NCBI RefSeq assembly: GCF_014268655.2
Contig: NZ_JABWQX020000005.1
Span: forward strand, 57,613-121,612
Source of the DNA: Pseudomonas marvdashtae
GTDB taxonomy: Bacteria > Pseudomonadota > Gammaproteobacteria > Pseudomonadales > Pseudomonadaceae
Length of the DNA stretch: 64,000 nucleotides
Reading direction: 5' to 3'
The notes under the pieces were generated by a model, which was not told where the DNA came from, searched no databases, and saw only the letters and a program-made list of their open reading frames with translations. Of this stretch, positions 46,850 through 56,282 are shown piece by piece; the first letter of the stretch is position 1, and every line of letters starts with the position of its first letter. The position numbers and the translations under genes are program-made.

Positions 46850-48741
46850 CCGCCCAAAACACAGCCATGCCGATGTTGTCCTCCGCCGAGCAGCGTTCAG
46901 CCGCACGGCAACTGACGCTGGCTATGCTCGCCCTCGGCCTGCTTGCCTTGGGCCTTGCATGGCGCGGCTGGTCGCCGGAGCAAAGCGGGGTCAGTCAACT
47001 GCTGTTGGGGTTTGCCTCATTGTTGGTAGCGGTGCCGGTGATGCGTTCCGCCTGGTACAGCTTGCGTTATCCAAGCCTGCACGGGATCACCGATCAACTG
47101 ATCGCCCTGGCGATGCTCGGCGCCTGGGCCACTGGCGATCTGCTGACCGCGGCGCTGCTACCGATCATCATGATTTTCGGTCACGTCCTGGAAGAGCGCA
47201 GTGTCATTGGCTCCCAGGAAGCGATTCACGCACTCGGCCAGTTGACCCGCAGCCAGGGCCGCAAGGTGCAGGCCGACGGCTCGATTGTCGAAGTCGATAA
47301 CGGTACGTTGCGACCTGGCGATGTGGTGGAGGTTCGTGCTGGAGATCGGGTGCCCGCCGACGGTCGGGTGTTGTCCGGTCAGGCAAGTCTCGACACCGCG
47401 CCTATTACCGGGGAGTCGGTGCCATTGGAAGCGGTGGCCGGCGTCGAAGTGTTTGGCGGCGCGATCAATCTTGATGGTCTGCTGCGTCTGCAAGTGACAC
47501 GCACCGGCGAGGAATCGACGCTGGGCAAGGTGATTGCCCTGATGCAAAACGCCGAGCGCTCCAAGCCACCGATTACGCGTTTGCTGGAACGATACGCCGG
47601 TAGCTACCTGGTGTTGGTGCTGTTGCTGGCGGCGGTGACCTGGTTCGTGACCAACGACGCCCAGGCGATGCTCGCGGTTCTGGTCGCGGCGTGTCCCTGC
47701 GCCCTTGTGCTGTCGGCGCCGGCCACGGCGATTGCCGGCATCGCGGTGGCAGCGCGCCATGGCATCTTGATTCGCAGCTCGGCCTTCCTTGAAGAGCTGG
47801 CGGACCTGACATCGTTGGTCATCGACAAGACCGGCACTTTGACTTATGGCACGTTGCGCCTGCAGTCGATCCAAAGTGCCTCAGCTGATCGCACCGTGCT
47901 GCTGCCATTGGCCGCGAGCCTCGGCTCGGCCAGCAGTCATCCGGTCAGTCGTGCTTTGGCGAGCTTGGTGGAACAGCACAATTATCTGCCACTCACTGAT
48001 ATCCACGAACGCCAGGGTTTGGGTGTGGTGGCAATGACCGAGCAAGGGGAGGCTGCACTCGGCCGCCCCGAGTTGTTTGCCCAATTGGGGATCCAGACCT
48101 CGACGATTCCCGATCATGACGGCCCGATCGCCGGATTGGCCCTAAATGGACACTTTCTCGCCTGGCTGCTGCTGGCCGACAGCGTCAAGCCGGAAGCGGG
48201 GGCGGCCATGGAGCAATTACGCGCGCTTGGCCTGGGGCGCCAGTTGTTGTTGACCGGTGATCGCCAGAGCGTGGCCACTGCCCTGGCACAAGAAGTTGGC
48301 ATTAATGACGTTCAGGCTCAGGCATTCCCAGAAGATAAGCTCAAACGGGTCATGGCCGAAATTGGCCACGGGTTCCGGCCCATGGTGGTGGGGGACGGGA
48401 TCAATGATTCGTTGGCGCTCAAGGCCGGCGTGGTGGGCGTTGCGATGGGCGCTGGCGGCGCGGACATTGCCCTCGCGTCGGCGGATATTGTCCTGATTGG
48501 CAGCGACCTGCGGCGCCTGGGCACCTGCGTGCGATTGAGTCGCCAATGCCGGCGGACGCTCCAGGTCAATGTGATCATCGGCTTGGGCTGGACGCTGGCC
48601 ATCGTCGCCTTCGCTGCATTTGGCTGGCTCGGGGCGGCGGGGGCGATGATCGCGGCGCTGCTGCATAACCTAAGCACATTGTTGGTACTGGGTAACGCTG
48701 GACGGCTGCTGCGGTTCCAGGAGCCCTTGCCAAAAATCTAG
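46846..48741 (+). CDS. Heavy-metal-type P-type ATPase (P1B-like, no N-terminal metal-binding domain)
   Basis: A 631-residue ion-pumping ATPase. Motifs: ITGES (actuator), AACPCALVLSAPATA with CPC at about residues 284-286 (transport site), phosphorylated Asp327 in DKTGTLT, SSHPVSRAL (P1B HP motif) and GDGINDSLALK near residue 516. There is no HMA or Cys/His-rich N terminus. The last helix reads LLHNLSTLLVLGNAGRLL, unlike the common Zn/Cd and Cu subclasses, so the ion cannot be assigned. It overlaps the third SPFH gene (ATGA) and ends the operon. Confidence 0.85.
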   Translation: MTAQNTAMPMLSSAEQRSAARQLTLAMLALGLLALGLAWRGWSPEQSGVSQLLLGFASLLVAVPVMRSAWYSLRYPSLHGITDQLIALAMLGAWATGDLLTAALLPIIMIFGHVLEERSVIGSQEAIHALGQLTRSQGRKVQADGSIVEVDNGTLRPGDVVEVRAGDRVPADGRVLSGQASLDTAPITGESVPLEAVAGVEVFGGAINLDGLLRLQVTRTGEESTLGKVIALMQNAERSKPPITRLLERYAGSYLVLVLLLAAVTWFVTNDAQAMLAVLVAACPCALVLSAPATAIAGIAVAARHGILIRSSAFLEELADLTSLVIDKTGTLTYGTLRLQSIQSASADRTVLLPLAASLGSASSHPVSRALASLVEQHNYLPLTDIHERQGLGVVAMTEQGEAALGRPELFAQLGIQTSTIPDHDGPIAGLALNGHFLAWLLLADSVKPEAGAAMEQLRALGLGRQLLLTGDRQSVATALAQEVGINDVQAQAFPEDKLKRVMAEIGHGFRPMVVGDGINDSLALKAGVVGVAMGAGGADIALASADIVLIGSDLRRLGTCVRLSRQCRRTLQVNVIIGLGWTLAIVAFAAFGWLGAAGAMIAALLHNLSTLLVLGNAGRLLRFQEPLPKI

Positions 48742-48938
48742 CGTGTCTGCTTGAGTACTTGAAGCGAACTGTTGGTCGCTCCTACAGTCATTTACGAGAG
48801 GGGCGCACCACTTCAGGCGGTTACTGCTCAAACAGTAGAATTGGAAGCGATAGAAAAAGGCTATAAATTCGATAGCCTACTATTTTTCTACGATGGTCTA
48901 CCCTCATTTCAGACGTCTGAAACAAGGGGGGATTCTTC
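48742..48938 (+). promoter_or_regulatory. cfaB upstream region, possible stationary-phase promoter
   Basis: The 197-bp gap has an AT-rich core with CTACTATT near 48880, which could serve as a sigma-S-type -10, as cfaB is RpoS-dependent in P. putida. No clear -35 is seen. Low-confidence reading. Confidence 0.3.
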
Positions 48939-50126
48939 ATGCTCGCTCACCTTCCACCGGCCTTACAGAATCTGCATCTTCCGCTTCGGCTGCGGCTCTG
49001 GGACGGTAATGAGTTCACGCTGGGTGCCGACCCCAGCGTCACGATTGTGGTCAAGGACCCACAAATGGTTGCGCAATTCACCCATCCCAGCCTGGACGCA
49101 TTGGGAGCGGCATTTGTCGAAGGCAAACTTGAACTCGAGGGCTCGATCAACGAAGTCATTCGGGTCTGCGACGAGTTGAGCCAGGCCTTGTTGAAAGACG
49201 ACGACAGACATTTGCCGATGCGCTCGGTCCATGACAAGGAAACCGACGCCAAGGCGATTTCCTACCATTACGATTTATCCAATGCCTTTTATCAGCTCTG
49301 GCTCGACAGCGACATGGCATATTCATGCGCCTATTTCGAAACCGGCAGCGAAACCCTCGAACAAGCGCAGCAAGCCAAGTTCCGCCATCTGTGCCGCAAG
49401 TTGCGCCTGCAACCGGGCGACTATCTGCTGGACGTCGGGTGCGGATGGGGCGGGTTGGCCCGCTTCGCGGCGCGAGAATTCGGCGCCAGGGTTTTCGGCA
49501 TCACCCTGAGCAACGCGCAACTGGCCTTGGCCCGCGAGCGGGTCAACGCGCAAGGGCTGGCGGATCAAGTTGAGCTCCAGCTGATGGATTACCGAGACCT
49601 GCCCCAGGACGGTCGCTTCGACAAAGTGGTCAGCGTAGGTATGTTCGAGCACGTAGGGCACGCCAATCTGGCGCAGTACTGCAAGACGCTGTTTGGCGCC
49701 GTTCGCGAGGGTGGCCTGGTAATGAACCATGGGATTACTGCCAAGCACACCGACGGCCGCCCGGTCGGTCGCGGCGCGGGTGAGTTCATCGAGAAGTACG
49801 TGTTCCCCAACGGTGAACTGCCGCACCTGTCAATGATCTCTGCCGAGATCAGCGAAGCAGGGTTGGAAATCGTCGACGTGGAAAGCCTGCGCATGCATTA
49901 CGCGCGCACGCTCGACCATTGGAGCGAGCGCCTCGAAGACAACCTCGAAGCCGCCTCCAGGGAAGTGCCTGAACAGGCGCTGCGAATCTGGCGACTCTAC
50001 TTGGCCGGCTGCGCTTATGCGTTTGCCAAGGGTTGGATCAACCTGCACCAGATTCTCGCGGTGAAGGCCCATGCCGATGGTAGCCATGAGTTGCCCTGGA
50101 CCCGCGACGACATCTACATCCCTTAA
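48939..50126 (+). CDS. cfaB: Cyclopropane-fatty-acyl-phospholipid synthase
   Basis: A 395-residue enzyme that adds a methylene from SAM across double bonds of membrane phospholipid acyl chains. The N-terminal lipid-binding domain precedes the SAM site [16 protein letters not shown] near residue 163 and the catalytic core ([16 protein letters not shown], then [16 protein letters not shown]). Length and sequence match Pseudomonas CfaB. It is convergent with cls, another phospholipid enzyme gene; the stops overlap by four bases. Confidence 0.9.
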   Translation: MLAHLPPALQNLHLPLRLRLWDGNEFTLGADPSVTIVVKDPQMVAQFTHPSLDALGAAFVEGKLELEGSINEVIRVCDELSQALLKDDDRHLPMRSVHDKETDAKAISYHYDLSNAFYQLWLDSDMAYSCAYFETGSETLEQAQQAKFRHLCRKLRLQPGDYLLDVGCGWGGLARFAAREFGARVFGITLSNAQLALARERVNAQGLADQVELQLMDYRDLPQDGRFDKVVSVGMFEHVGHANLAQYCKTLFGAVREGGLVMNHGITAKHTDGRPVGRGAGEFIEKYVFPNGELPHLSMISAEISEAGLEIVDVESLRMHYARTLDHWSERLEDNLEAASREVPEQALRIWRLYLAGCAYAFAKGWINLHQILAVKAHADGSHELPWTRDDIYIP

Positions 50127-51562
50127 AGGATCGGGGAAATGAGCCGGGCGATCCGCATGCCGACTTTCTGCAGGCGGTGGGTCTCCCGGCTTTCTTGTTT
50201 GGCGATTTCGTGGGCTTGGGCGAAATCGTTTTCCAGCATTTGCTCCACTTCGCTGGCGAAGGCGGCATCCACCGTCAGGAGCATCACCTCGAAATTCAAT
50301 CGGAACGAACGGTTATCCAGGTTCGCGCTGCCGATGGCGCTTATTTCCCGGTCGACCAAGACAACTTTCTGATGCAAAAAGCCTGGCTCATAACGGAACA
50401 CCCGCACGCCGGCCCGAACCGCTTCGAAGGCATAGAGGCTGGATGCGGCGTAGACAATCTTGTGGTCCGGCCGCGACGGTAGAAGGATGCGCACATCCAC
50501 CCCGCGCAGGACCGCAAGGCGCAGTGCCGCAAACACTGCTTCGTCGGGTATGAAATACGGCGTGGTAATCCAGACCCGCTCGCTTGCGGCATGGATGGCC
50601 TCGACAAAGAACAGCGAGCAGGTTTCGTAGGCATCGGCCGGACCGCTGGACAACAGCTGGCAGAGCACGCCGCCCTCTGGATAAGTGTCCGGAAGGATCA
50701 ACGGCGGCAACGAGCGAGCGGCCCAGAACCAGTCTTCGGCAAATGACTCCTGCATGCTGCCCACAACGGGGCCGCGGACTTCGACATGGGTATCGCGCCA
50801 GGGGGCCAAGGGAGGCTTTTCACCCAGATATTCATCGCCCACATTGTGGCCGCCGACGAAGCCCAGGACGCCGTCCACAGCGACAATCTTGCGGTGGTTG
50901 CGAAAGTTGACCTGAAACCGGTTGAGCCAGCCGCTGCGAGTGGCGAACGCCTTCACGTGGACACCGCCGTCCCGCAGCGCCTGGACGTAACGGTGGGGCA
51001 GGGAATGGCTGCCGATACGGTCATAAAGCAGATACACGGCCACGCCTTCGGCGGCTTTCTTTAAAAGCAATGCCTGCAGGCGTTGTCCGAGACGGTCGTC
51101 GTGGATGATGAAGAATTGAACCAGCACCGCTTCCCTGGCATGTTCAATGGCTTGGAAAATAGCCTCGAACGTTACCTGGCCGTCTACCAGCAACCGCACC
51201 TGATTGTTCGCCAGGCACGGTGCCCGGCCCAATTTAGGCATCGCCCGTAACGAAGCATAAGCCTGGGACGCGCGGGCGGTCAGCGCCTCTTCGACCCAGG
51301 GGCGCCAATTCAATTCAGAAATCGCCTTGCGCATTTCTTCGTTGGCTTGCCGGCGCGCCTTGATGTAACCGTCGAAGGTGCTGCGACCAAAAACCAGGTA
51401 GGGAATCAGTGTCAGGTACGGAATGAACACCAGTGACAGGGCCCAGGCGATCGAGCCTTGGGCGGTTCGCACGGTAAGCACCGCATGAACGGCGGCAATG
51501 GAACCGAGGGTGTGGAGCAGCGCGATTAGGTAACCAAAAACATGCGGGCCAAAATAATCCAT
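50123..51562 (-). CDS. cls: Cardiolipin synthase
   Basis: A 479-residue membrane-bound phospholipase D-superfamily enzyme condensing phosphatidylglycerol to cardiolipin. Two N-terminal helices (about residues 6-25 and 37-58) are followed by two HKD motifs: [12 protein letters not shown] near residue 220 and [20 protein letters not shown] near residue 400. An in-frame ATG at 51610 exists, but [17 protein letters not shown] (51562) is the start seen in other pseudomonads. Confidence 0.92.
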   Translation of the reverse strand: MDYFGPHVFGYLIALLHTLGSIAAVHAVLTVRTAQGSIAWALSLVFIPYLTLIPYLVFGRSTFDGYIKARRQANEEMRKAISELNWRPWVEEALTARASQAYASLRAMPKLGRAPCLANNQVRLLVDGQVTFEAIFQAIEHAREAVLVQFFIIHDDRLGQRLQALLLKKAAEGVAVYLLYDRIGSHSLPHRYVQALRDGGVHVKAFATRSGWLNRFQVNFRNHRKIVAVDGVLGFVGGHNVGDEYLGEKPPLAPWRDTHVEVRGPVVGSMQESFAEDWFWAARSLPPLILPDTYPEGGVLCQLLSSGPADAYETCSLFFVEAIHAASERVWITTPYFIPDEAVFAALRLAVLRGVDVRILLPSRPDHKIVYAASSLYAFEAVRAGVRVFRYEPGFLHQKVVLVDREISAIGSANLDNRSFRLNFEVMLLTVDAAFASEVEQMLENDFAQAHEIAKQESRETHRLQKVGMRIARLISPIL

Positions 51563-51702
51563 GGGACAGCCATGCTCCTGAGGTTCGATGCTTAACAGAC
51601 CATGTTCCATCGCGAATGTCGCTATTTAATTCACTCGCCCCGAGCCTGAACCGAAGTCTGTGGAAGACGTCTAACGGCCACTTGTCCTCTGGAGTTTTTG
51701 CA

Positions 51703-52224
51703 ATGAAAGTTCGTCTGCTGGGTTTGGCCTTGGCCGTTGGCTTGTCGGTTCCTGTGGCGGCTCAGGCGCAGATGCTTCAACCGGGCCTGTGGGAATTGAC
51801 GACAAGCAATATGAAAGTCGACAACCAGAACCTGCCGGACCTGCAATTGATCCTCGGCCAGCTGCAAGGCCAGATGACGCCGGAGCAGCGGGCAATGCTC
51901 GAGAAGCAAGGCATTACCATGGGCGGCAAGGGCATTCGGGTGTGCCTGACTCCGGCACAGGTCCAGACCAACGACATTCCATTGCAGGACCCGCAATCGG
52001 GATGCAAACAGCAGATCACCGAGCGAACCGGCAATCAGTGGAAGTTTCGCTTCAGTTGCCCTAAAGCCCAGGGCAACGGTATCGCGACATTCCAGAGCGA
52101 TCGAGAATTCACCACTAAGGTCAACGGCACGTTCAACGCCACTGGGATCCAGCAGAACGGTAGCCTCGACACTCGAGCCGTGTGGCTGGGGCAGGATTGC
52201 GGCACGGTCAAGCCGAGGGCTTGA
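51703..52224 (+). CDS. DUF3617 periplasmic protein
   Basis: A 173-residue secreted protein with a signal peptide (MKVRLLGLALAVGLSVPVAAQA) and a DUF3617 body (QPGLWELTTSNMKVDNQNLP, RVCLTPAQ, CKQQITERTGNQWKFRFSC). Four Cys in the mature part could form disulfides. No function is known for the family. CTCTGGAG lies upstream of the ATG at 51703. Confidence 0.78.
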   Translation: MKVRLLGLALAVGLSVPVAAQAQMLQPGLWELTTSNMKVDNQNLPDLQLILGQLQGQMTPEQRAMLEKQGITMGGKGIRVCLTPAQVQTNDIPLQDPQSGCKQQITERTGNQWKFRFSCPKAQGNGIATFQSDREFTTKVNGTFNATGIQQNGSLDTRAVWLGQDCGTVKPRA

Positions 52225-52244
52225 CCTGTTTCAAACCAGCCCCT

Positions 52245-52270
52245 GGGACGAGGGCGTTCGCTCCCGTCGG
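52245..52270. repeat. Weak REP-like palindrome
   Basis: GGGACGAGGGCGTTCGCTCC... is an imperfect dyad in the gap between two convergent genes. It resembles degenerate short extragenic palindromes and may help termination. Confidence 0.35.
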
Positions 52271-52294
52271 GTTGCGTATTGCTAGCCCAGCCGA

Positions 52295-53170
52295 TCAAGG
52301 CCGGCTCAATGCCTCGTAAAGCGTGTTGAGGTTGTACTCGAACAGGCCGGTGAAGGTACTGGCGGGGCCGCTGGCGGCGAGGGCGTCGGAGTACAACGTG
52401 CCGCCAATGTGCGCGCCGCTTTCGTCGGCGATCTGCTTGAGCAGACGTGCGTCCTTGATGTTTTCCATGAACACCGCTTTGACTTTCGCCTGGCGAATTT
52501 GAGTGATCAGGGCGGCCACTTCCGCCGCCGATGGCTCACGCTCAGTGGACAAGCCTTGGGGCGCCATGAAGTCGATGCCATAGGCTTGGCCCAGGTAACC
52601 GAACGCATCGTGAGACGTGACGATCTTGCGATTGCCCGGAGGCAGTGCACCGAACTTGGTCTTGGCTTCGGCGAGCAGGGCGTAGATCTTCTTCAGGTAA
52701 GTCTGGCTGTTGCGTTCGTAGTCAGCCTTGTTGGCCGGGTCGGCGGCTACCAGCGCCTTGGTGATATTGCTGACGTACAGTTCGGCATTGGCAAGGTTAT
52801 GCCAGGCATGCGGGTCGGGGATGGTCTCGCCATCTTCATCCAGCGAACGCGGGATCACGCCACGGCTGGCGCTGATCACCGGGGCGCTGGTTTCAGTGCT
52901 GGTGACCAGGCGGTCCAGCCACGGCTCGAAGCCCAGTCCGTTCTTGATGATCAGTTTTGCCGCGAGCAGTGCCTTGGCGTCGTCCGGCGTGGGCTCGTAG
53001 GTGTGCGCATCGGCGTCCGGTCCCACCATGTTGATGATCTTGACGTGTTCGCCGCCGACCTGTTGGGTCATGTCGGCCAGGATGGAGAAGCTGGTGACCA
53101 CGTGGAGCTTTTCTGCGGCAGACAAGGACATGGACAGCATCAAGCTGAATATCAGAAACAGGACGCGCAT
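52295..53170 (-). CDS. Zinc ABC transporter substrate-binding protein (cluster A-I, ZnuA-like)
   Basis: A 291-residue periplasmic metal-binding protein with signal peptide MRVLFLIFSLMLSMSLSAA. Metal-ligand motifs are present: DAHTYEPTPDD, DPHAWHNLANAELY and TSHDAFGYLGQAYG for His, with Asp in LYSDALA. The long His-rich loop of E. coli ZnuA is absent. The start at 53170 has GAGGTG upstream, ahead of other in-frame codons. It is the last gene of the folE2-ATPase-permease operon under a Zur box, so zinc is the likely ligand (manganese possible). Confidence 0.85.
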   Translation of the reverse strand: MRVLFLIFSLMLSMSLSAAEKLHVVTSFSILADMTQQVGGEHVKIINMVGPDADAHTYEPTPDDAKALLAAKLIIKNGLGFEPWLDRLVTSTETSAPVISASRGVIPRSLDEDGETIPDPHAWHNLANAELYVSNITKALVAADPANKADYERNSQTYLKKIYALLAEAKTKFGALPPGNRKIVTSHDAFGYLGQAYGIDFMAPQGLSTEREPSAAEVAALITQIRQAKVKAVFMENIKDARLLKQIADESGAHIGGTLYSDALAASGPASTFTGLFEYNLNTLYEALSRP

Positions 53171-53181
53171 CGGGAAACACC

Positions 53182-54048
53182 TCATTGGGATGTAAGCAGG
53201 GGCGGGCGGCGCAGCAAACCGTGCACCGGACCGAATACCACGGACAGCAGATAAGACGCGCCCGCCACCAGGACGATGGCCGGCCCGCTGGGCAGCGACA
53301 GATAGAACGACAGCAGCAGGCCCAGCCATACCGACAGACAACCGAGCAGTGCCGCGACCCCTATCAGCATGGGCAAGCGACGGCTCCAGAATCTCGAAGC
53401 GGCCGCTGGCAGCATCATCAGGCCAACAACCATCAATGCGCCGATCGCCTGGAAGCCGATCACCAGATTGAGCACCACGAGGGTCAGGAATACGCCATGG
53501 GCCAACGGCCCGAGACGGCTGACGGTTTGCAGGAACAGCGGGTCGAGGGTGTCCAGCAGCAGGGGACGATAGATCAGCGCCATTGCGGCCAGGCTGGCCG
53601 CAGAAACCCAGAGCATCCCGGTGAGTGTCGGGCCGTCCACGGCCAGTGCCGAGCCGAACAATAAGTGCAGCAAGTCCAGGCGTTTACCGGCCATGCCGAG
53701 AATCAACACGCCCGCGGCCAAGGAGATTGGATAGATTGCCGCCAGGCTGGCATCTTCCCGCAGGCCGGTACGTCGGGTGATCCAGGCAGCCAACCCGGCC
53801 ATGCTCAGGCCAGCGCCCAGGCCGCCCAGAGTCAAGGCTGGCAAGCTCAGCCCGGCGAACCAGAAGCCGAGGGCTGCGCCTGGCAAAATGCCGTGAGCCA
53901 CTGCATCGCCGATCAGGCTCATGCGCCTTAGGATAAGGAACACTCCCAGCGGCGCCGTGCTGCACGCCAACATCAGGCCGCCGAGCAAGGCTCGACGCAT
54001 AAAGACAAATTCCTGGAAGGGTAGCCAGAGTTGAGCTGCGGCGAGCAT
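53182..54048 (-). CDS. Zinc ABC transporter permease (ZnuB-like)
   Basis: A 288-residue integral membrane protein with eight or nine helices of the ABC-3 family; conserved segments include LILRRMSLIGDAVAHGILPGAALGF and GFQAIGALMVVGLMMLPAAASRF. The start (MLAAAQLWLPFQEF) overlaps the ATPase stop by one base, setting it apart from the longer open frame to 54222. It transports the metal delivered by the binding protein encoded next. Confidence 0.87.
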   Translation of the reverse strand: MLAAAQLWLPFQEFVFMRRALLGGLMLACSTAPLGVFLILRRMSLIGDAVAHGILPGAALGFWFAGLSLPALTLGGLGAGLSMAGLAAWITRRTGLREDASLAAIYPISLAAGVLILGMAGKRLDLLHLLFGSALAVDGPTLTGMLWVSAASLAAMALIYRPLLLDTLDPLFLQTVSRLGPLAHGVFLTLVVLNLVIGFQAIGALMVVGLMMLPAAASRFWSRRLPMLIGVAALLGCLSVWLGLLLSFYLSLPSGPAIVLVAGASYLLSVVFGPVHGLLRRPPLLTSQ

Positions 54049-54716
54049 CAAGCCACCCGTGTGTAAGTGGGCTGGGCGATGAGATCGGCGCTGCGACCCA
54101 ACTCGCATCCGGTGGGTCTGATCAACAATGTGTGAGGGATGTGTCGGTGTACCGCAGCCAAGTCGTGGCAGACCACCACCAAGGTGCGCCCCTCGCGATG
54201 CCATTGATGAATGTGTTTCCACAGCAACGTCTGGCCCTGTTCGTCGAGGGCCGCGTGGGGCTCGTCGAGTAGTAAAAGCGGCGCTTCGGCCAGGCTCAAG
54301 CGGGCGAGCAGGGCACGTTGCAGCTCGCCTCCCGAGAGCGCCATTAGCGGCCGCTGCTCAAGACCGCTCAACGCCCAATCGTCCAGGACAGCCTTGAGTC
54401 GCTGATTTCGTGTGGCTGGAGCATGTCTTGAGCCCCAGGAGCCAGCGGCCACCAATTCCTGAAGACTGATGGGAAACTGCCGGTCCAGATGTTGCTGCTG
54501 GGGCAGAAATGACACGCCGCCGCGCCGTGGAACCTTGATTAGCACGCTTCCCGACAGGGGCTTTTGCAGCCCGGCGATGACTTTCAGCAGGCTGCTTTTC
54601 CCCGCGCCGTTCGCGCCGATAATGGCCGTCAGACTGCCTTCCGACCGCTCCATATGAAGGGGCGGCGTCAGGGGTTGTCCGGGCGCGCCCCAGCGTAGGT
54701 CTCGGCATCGGATCAT
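54048..54716 (-). CDS. Zinc ABC transporter ATP-binding protein (ZnuC-like)
   Basis: A 222-residue ATPase: Walker A GANGAGKSSLLKVIAG near residue 33, Q-loop LPQQQHLDR, signature LSGGELQRALLARLSL and Walker B PLLLLDEPHAALDEQ, ending in a switch His (VVVCHDL). The ATG at 54716 overlaps the folE2 stop (ATGA), with GGGGAG upstream. Somewhat shorter than most ZnuC. Confidence 0.87.
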   Translation of the reverse strand: MIRCRDLRWGAPGQPLTPPLHMERSEGSLTAIIGANGAGKSSLLKVIAGLQKPLSGSVLIKVPRRGGVSFLPQQQHLDRQFPISLQELVAAGSWGSRHAPATRNQRLKAVLDDWALSGLEQRPLMALSGGELQRALLARLSLAEAPLLLLDEPHAALDEQGQTLLWKHIHQWHREGRTLVVVCHDLAAVHRHIPHTLLIRPTGCELGRSADLIAQPTYTRVA

Positions 54717-55609
54717 GATTGCTCCCCGTTCCAATGGCTTCGTGCAACAGCATCATGGGCATGCAGGCTTTCGGCATGAACCACTCGTACGTCGAATGAA
54801 GTGATTGAAGGCACGCTTCTTAGCGCCCTGTTCAATCGACGCGCAGCGTCCTCGCAGAACATCAGGTTTTGGCCATTGGCGAGGGCGAACGCTTGCTCAT
54901 CGGCGCGTTTGACGGCGGTTTGTACGGCGGTGCCGAGGGCTTTTTCGGCCTCATCGATAATCGGTAATAACGGAAGCTCGGCGACGTTGGGGGTCAACCG
55001 CACGGCAAGGGTGGCCACGCTGCGTTGGCTATGAGGGGTAGCAACGATGCCTTTCGTTGAGCCTAGCCAAGCCAGCACCTGCGCATGCTCGAGGGCTTTG
55101 TTGGCAAAATCGTCGACGAATTGTTGCTGGATCAACTGCCGCGCCAGCGCCGCAGAGCAAGGGCACGTCGATGAATAAGGGATCTGAATTTCGAGTTCCA
55201 CGTGGAACACTGAGTTTTTCAGCTGAGCTTCGATGGCGATTGGATAACGCTTCCAGCCGGCCAGTGGGCTGACCAGCGCGGGGCGCTTTAATAACAAGTC
55301 AGTGTGCAAAGTCAGGGAAGCGCTACGGGACAGGCCATCATGGCTAACGAGAAATTGCTGGAGGATTTGACGTAAAAGGACCGGAGAGAGCGGGGCCTCT
55401 TCTAGCATCTGCAATGCCAGATACAAGCGTGACATATGGATGCCACGCGCCTCGCCGTCGTCGAGGCTGACACCCGCGTCGGCCGTTGCATTCAACCGCT
55501 GGCCGTTTACCAATACCGGCACCGCGATGCCGCACATGCCTACCCACTCCAGAGGCAAAGCTTGGCGAGAGGGCTGTGCCGCAATATCCGGCAGAGTTAA
55601 CGCGTTCAT
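54713..55609 (-). CDS. folE2: GTP cyclohydrolase IB (zinc-independent, FolE2)
   Basis: A 298-residue enzyme that makes dihydroneopterin triphosphate for folate, substituting for zinc-dependent FolE when zinc is scarce. The conserved Cys in PYSSTCPCSAALARQ and the VFHVELEIQ strand are present, as is a C-terminal domain. A Zur palindrome lies 31 bp before its start, and it leads the operon with the zinc ABC transporter. A parS-like site is embedded at 55194-55209 (codons for VFHVEL). Confidence 0.95.
   Translation of the reverse strand: MNALTLPDIAAQPSRQALPLEWVGMCGIAVPVLVNGQRLNATADAGVSLDDGEARGIHMSRLYLALQMLEEAPLSPVLLRQILQQFLVSHDGLSRSASLTLHTDLLLKRPALVSPLAGWKRYPIAIEAQLKNSVFHVELEIQIPYSSTCPCSAALARQLIQQQFVDDFANKALEHAQVLAWLGSTKGIVATPHSQRSVATLAVRLTPNVAELPLLPIIDEAEKALGTAVQTAVKRADEQAFALANGQNLMFCEDAARRLNRALRSVPSITSFDVRVVHAESLHAHDAVARSHWNGEQS
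55194..55209. other. parS: parS-like ParB-binding site 2 (inside folE2)
   Basis: AGTTCCACGTGGAACA matches the parS palindrome at 15 of 16 positions; only the first base differs. It falls within a conserved stretch of folE2. Confidence 0.85.
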
Positions 55610-55639
55610 TTTTAAGATCCATCAGGGGCCCGGTTTTGA

Positions 55640-55654
55640 TGTTATAGTATAACA
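55640..55654. promoter_or_regulatory. Zur box upstream of folE2
   Basis: TGTTATAGTATAACA is a perfect 7+1+7 palindrome identical to the core of the gammaproteobacterial zinc-uptake-regulator box. It is 31 bp upstream of the folE2 start, so Zn-Zur would repress folE2 and the ABC genes. Confidence 0.88.
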
Positions 55655-55707
55655 ATGAAAGCGACGAATCCTTTTTTATGAACAGAGTTTCATCCACCGC
55701 GGCTGGT

Positions 55708-55723
55708 CGTTCCACGTGAAACA
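55708..55723. other. parS: parS-like ParB-binding site 3
   Basis: CGTTCCACGTGAAACA matches the relaxed parS consensus TGTTNCACGTGNAACA except for the first base. It lies directly beyond the stop codon of the small secreted-protein gene and about 500 bp from site 2. Confidence 0.82.
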
Positions 55724-56119
55724 TCAGCGCGCCGAATCCTGGCAGCCCGTGATTCGCCCGCACACGAATCTCCCAGCGCCGCCCCCAGAGCTGGAGAAAC
55801 GATTGATAGTCGTCCAGCCCACGCGACGACTGTATCCAACCCAAGCTTCGCCATTTGAAGCCAATCCCGTGAAAAAAGTTAGCTGCCCGTAGCGGCTGTT
55901 TGTTTGGGCCCAAGAGCGACGGCCTGATACCTCGAATCCGCGCAGATAAATCGTATTTCCAGCCGTTAAGACGCTATAGGCGTTGCCTTGTGCATCCACA
56001 CAAGCAAGCACATTGGCGCTGCGGGTGCATTTCGCCAACAGAGGCTCTTGCGCGGATACGCCTGGGGCGACCAGCAACAACAAGCACCCCGCGATCAGCA
56101 ACCGACAGAGGTTATGCAT
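55724..56119 (-). CDS. Small secreted protein of unknown function (Zur-linked)
   Basis: A 131-residue protein with a clear signal peptide (MHNLCRLLIAGCLLLLVAPGVSA) and a mature part of about 108 residues with four Cys (KCTRSANVLACVDAQG, FVCGRITGCQ) that could pair. I recognise no family. A Zur box lies 50 bp upstream (56169-56183), shared with divergent zigA, so it is probably made under zinc shortage. A TTG at 56134 is an alternative start. Confidence 0.65.
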   Translation of the reverse strand: MHNLCRLLIAGCLLLLVAPGVSAQEPLLAKCTRSANVLACVDAQGNAYSVLTAGNTIYLRGFEVSGRRSWAQTNSRYGQLTFFTGLASNGEAWVGYSRRVGWTTINRFSSSGGGAGRFVCGRITGCQDSAR

Positions 56120-56168
56120 GGATTTCACTCTCAAGCGGCAGGAGGGAAGTTGGAAAGGTTGCGTTTAT

Positions 56169-56183
56169 GGTTATAGTATAACA
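56169..56183. promoter_or_regulatory. Zur box in the divergent secreted protein-zigA gap
   Basis: GGTTATAGTATAACA carries the same GTTATAGTATAAC core (56170-56182) as the folE2 box. It is placed to control both the secreted protein (start 56119) and zigA (start 56283). Confidence 0.86.
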
Positions 56184-56282
56184 TCAACAAAGCAGACCTT
56201 GGCCGAACCAAAGCCTGAAAACGAGCCGTGACACGCCAAAACGACGTCGCCAGCGGCCGCCGCCCTGATGAGGATAAACCTG

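Noticed and set aside
50940..50965. TTCACGTGGAC as a fourth parS
   Set aside because: It shares the CACGTG centre, but the left arm matches the palindrome at only one or two positions.
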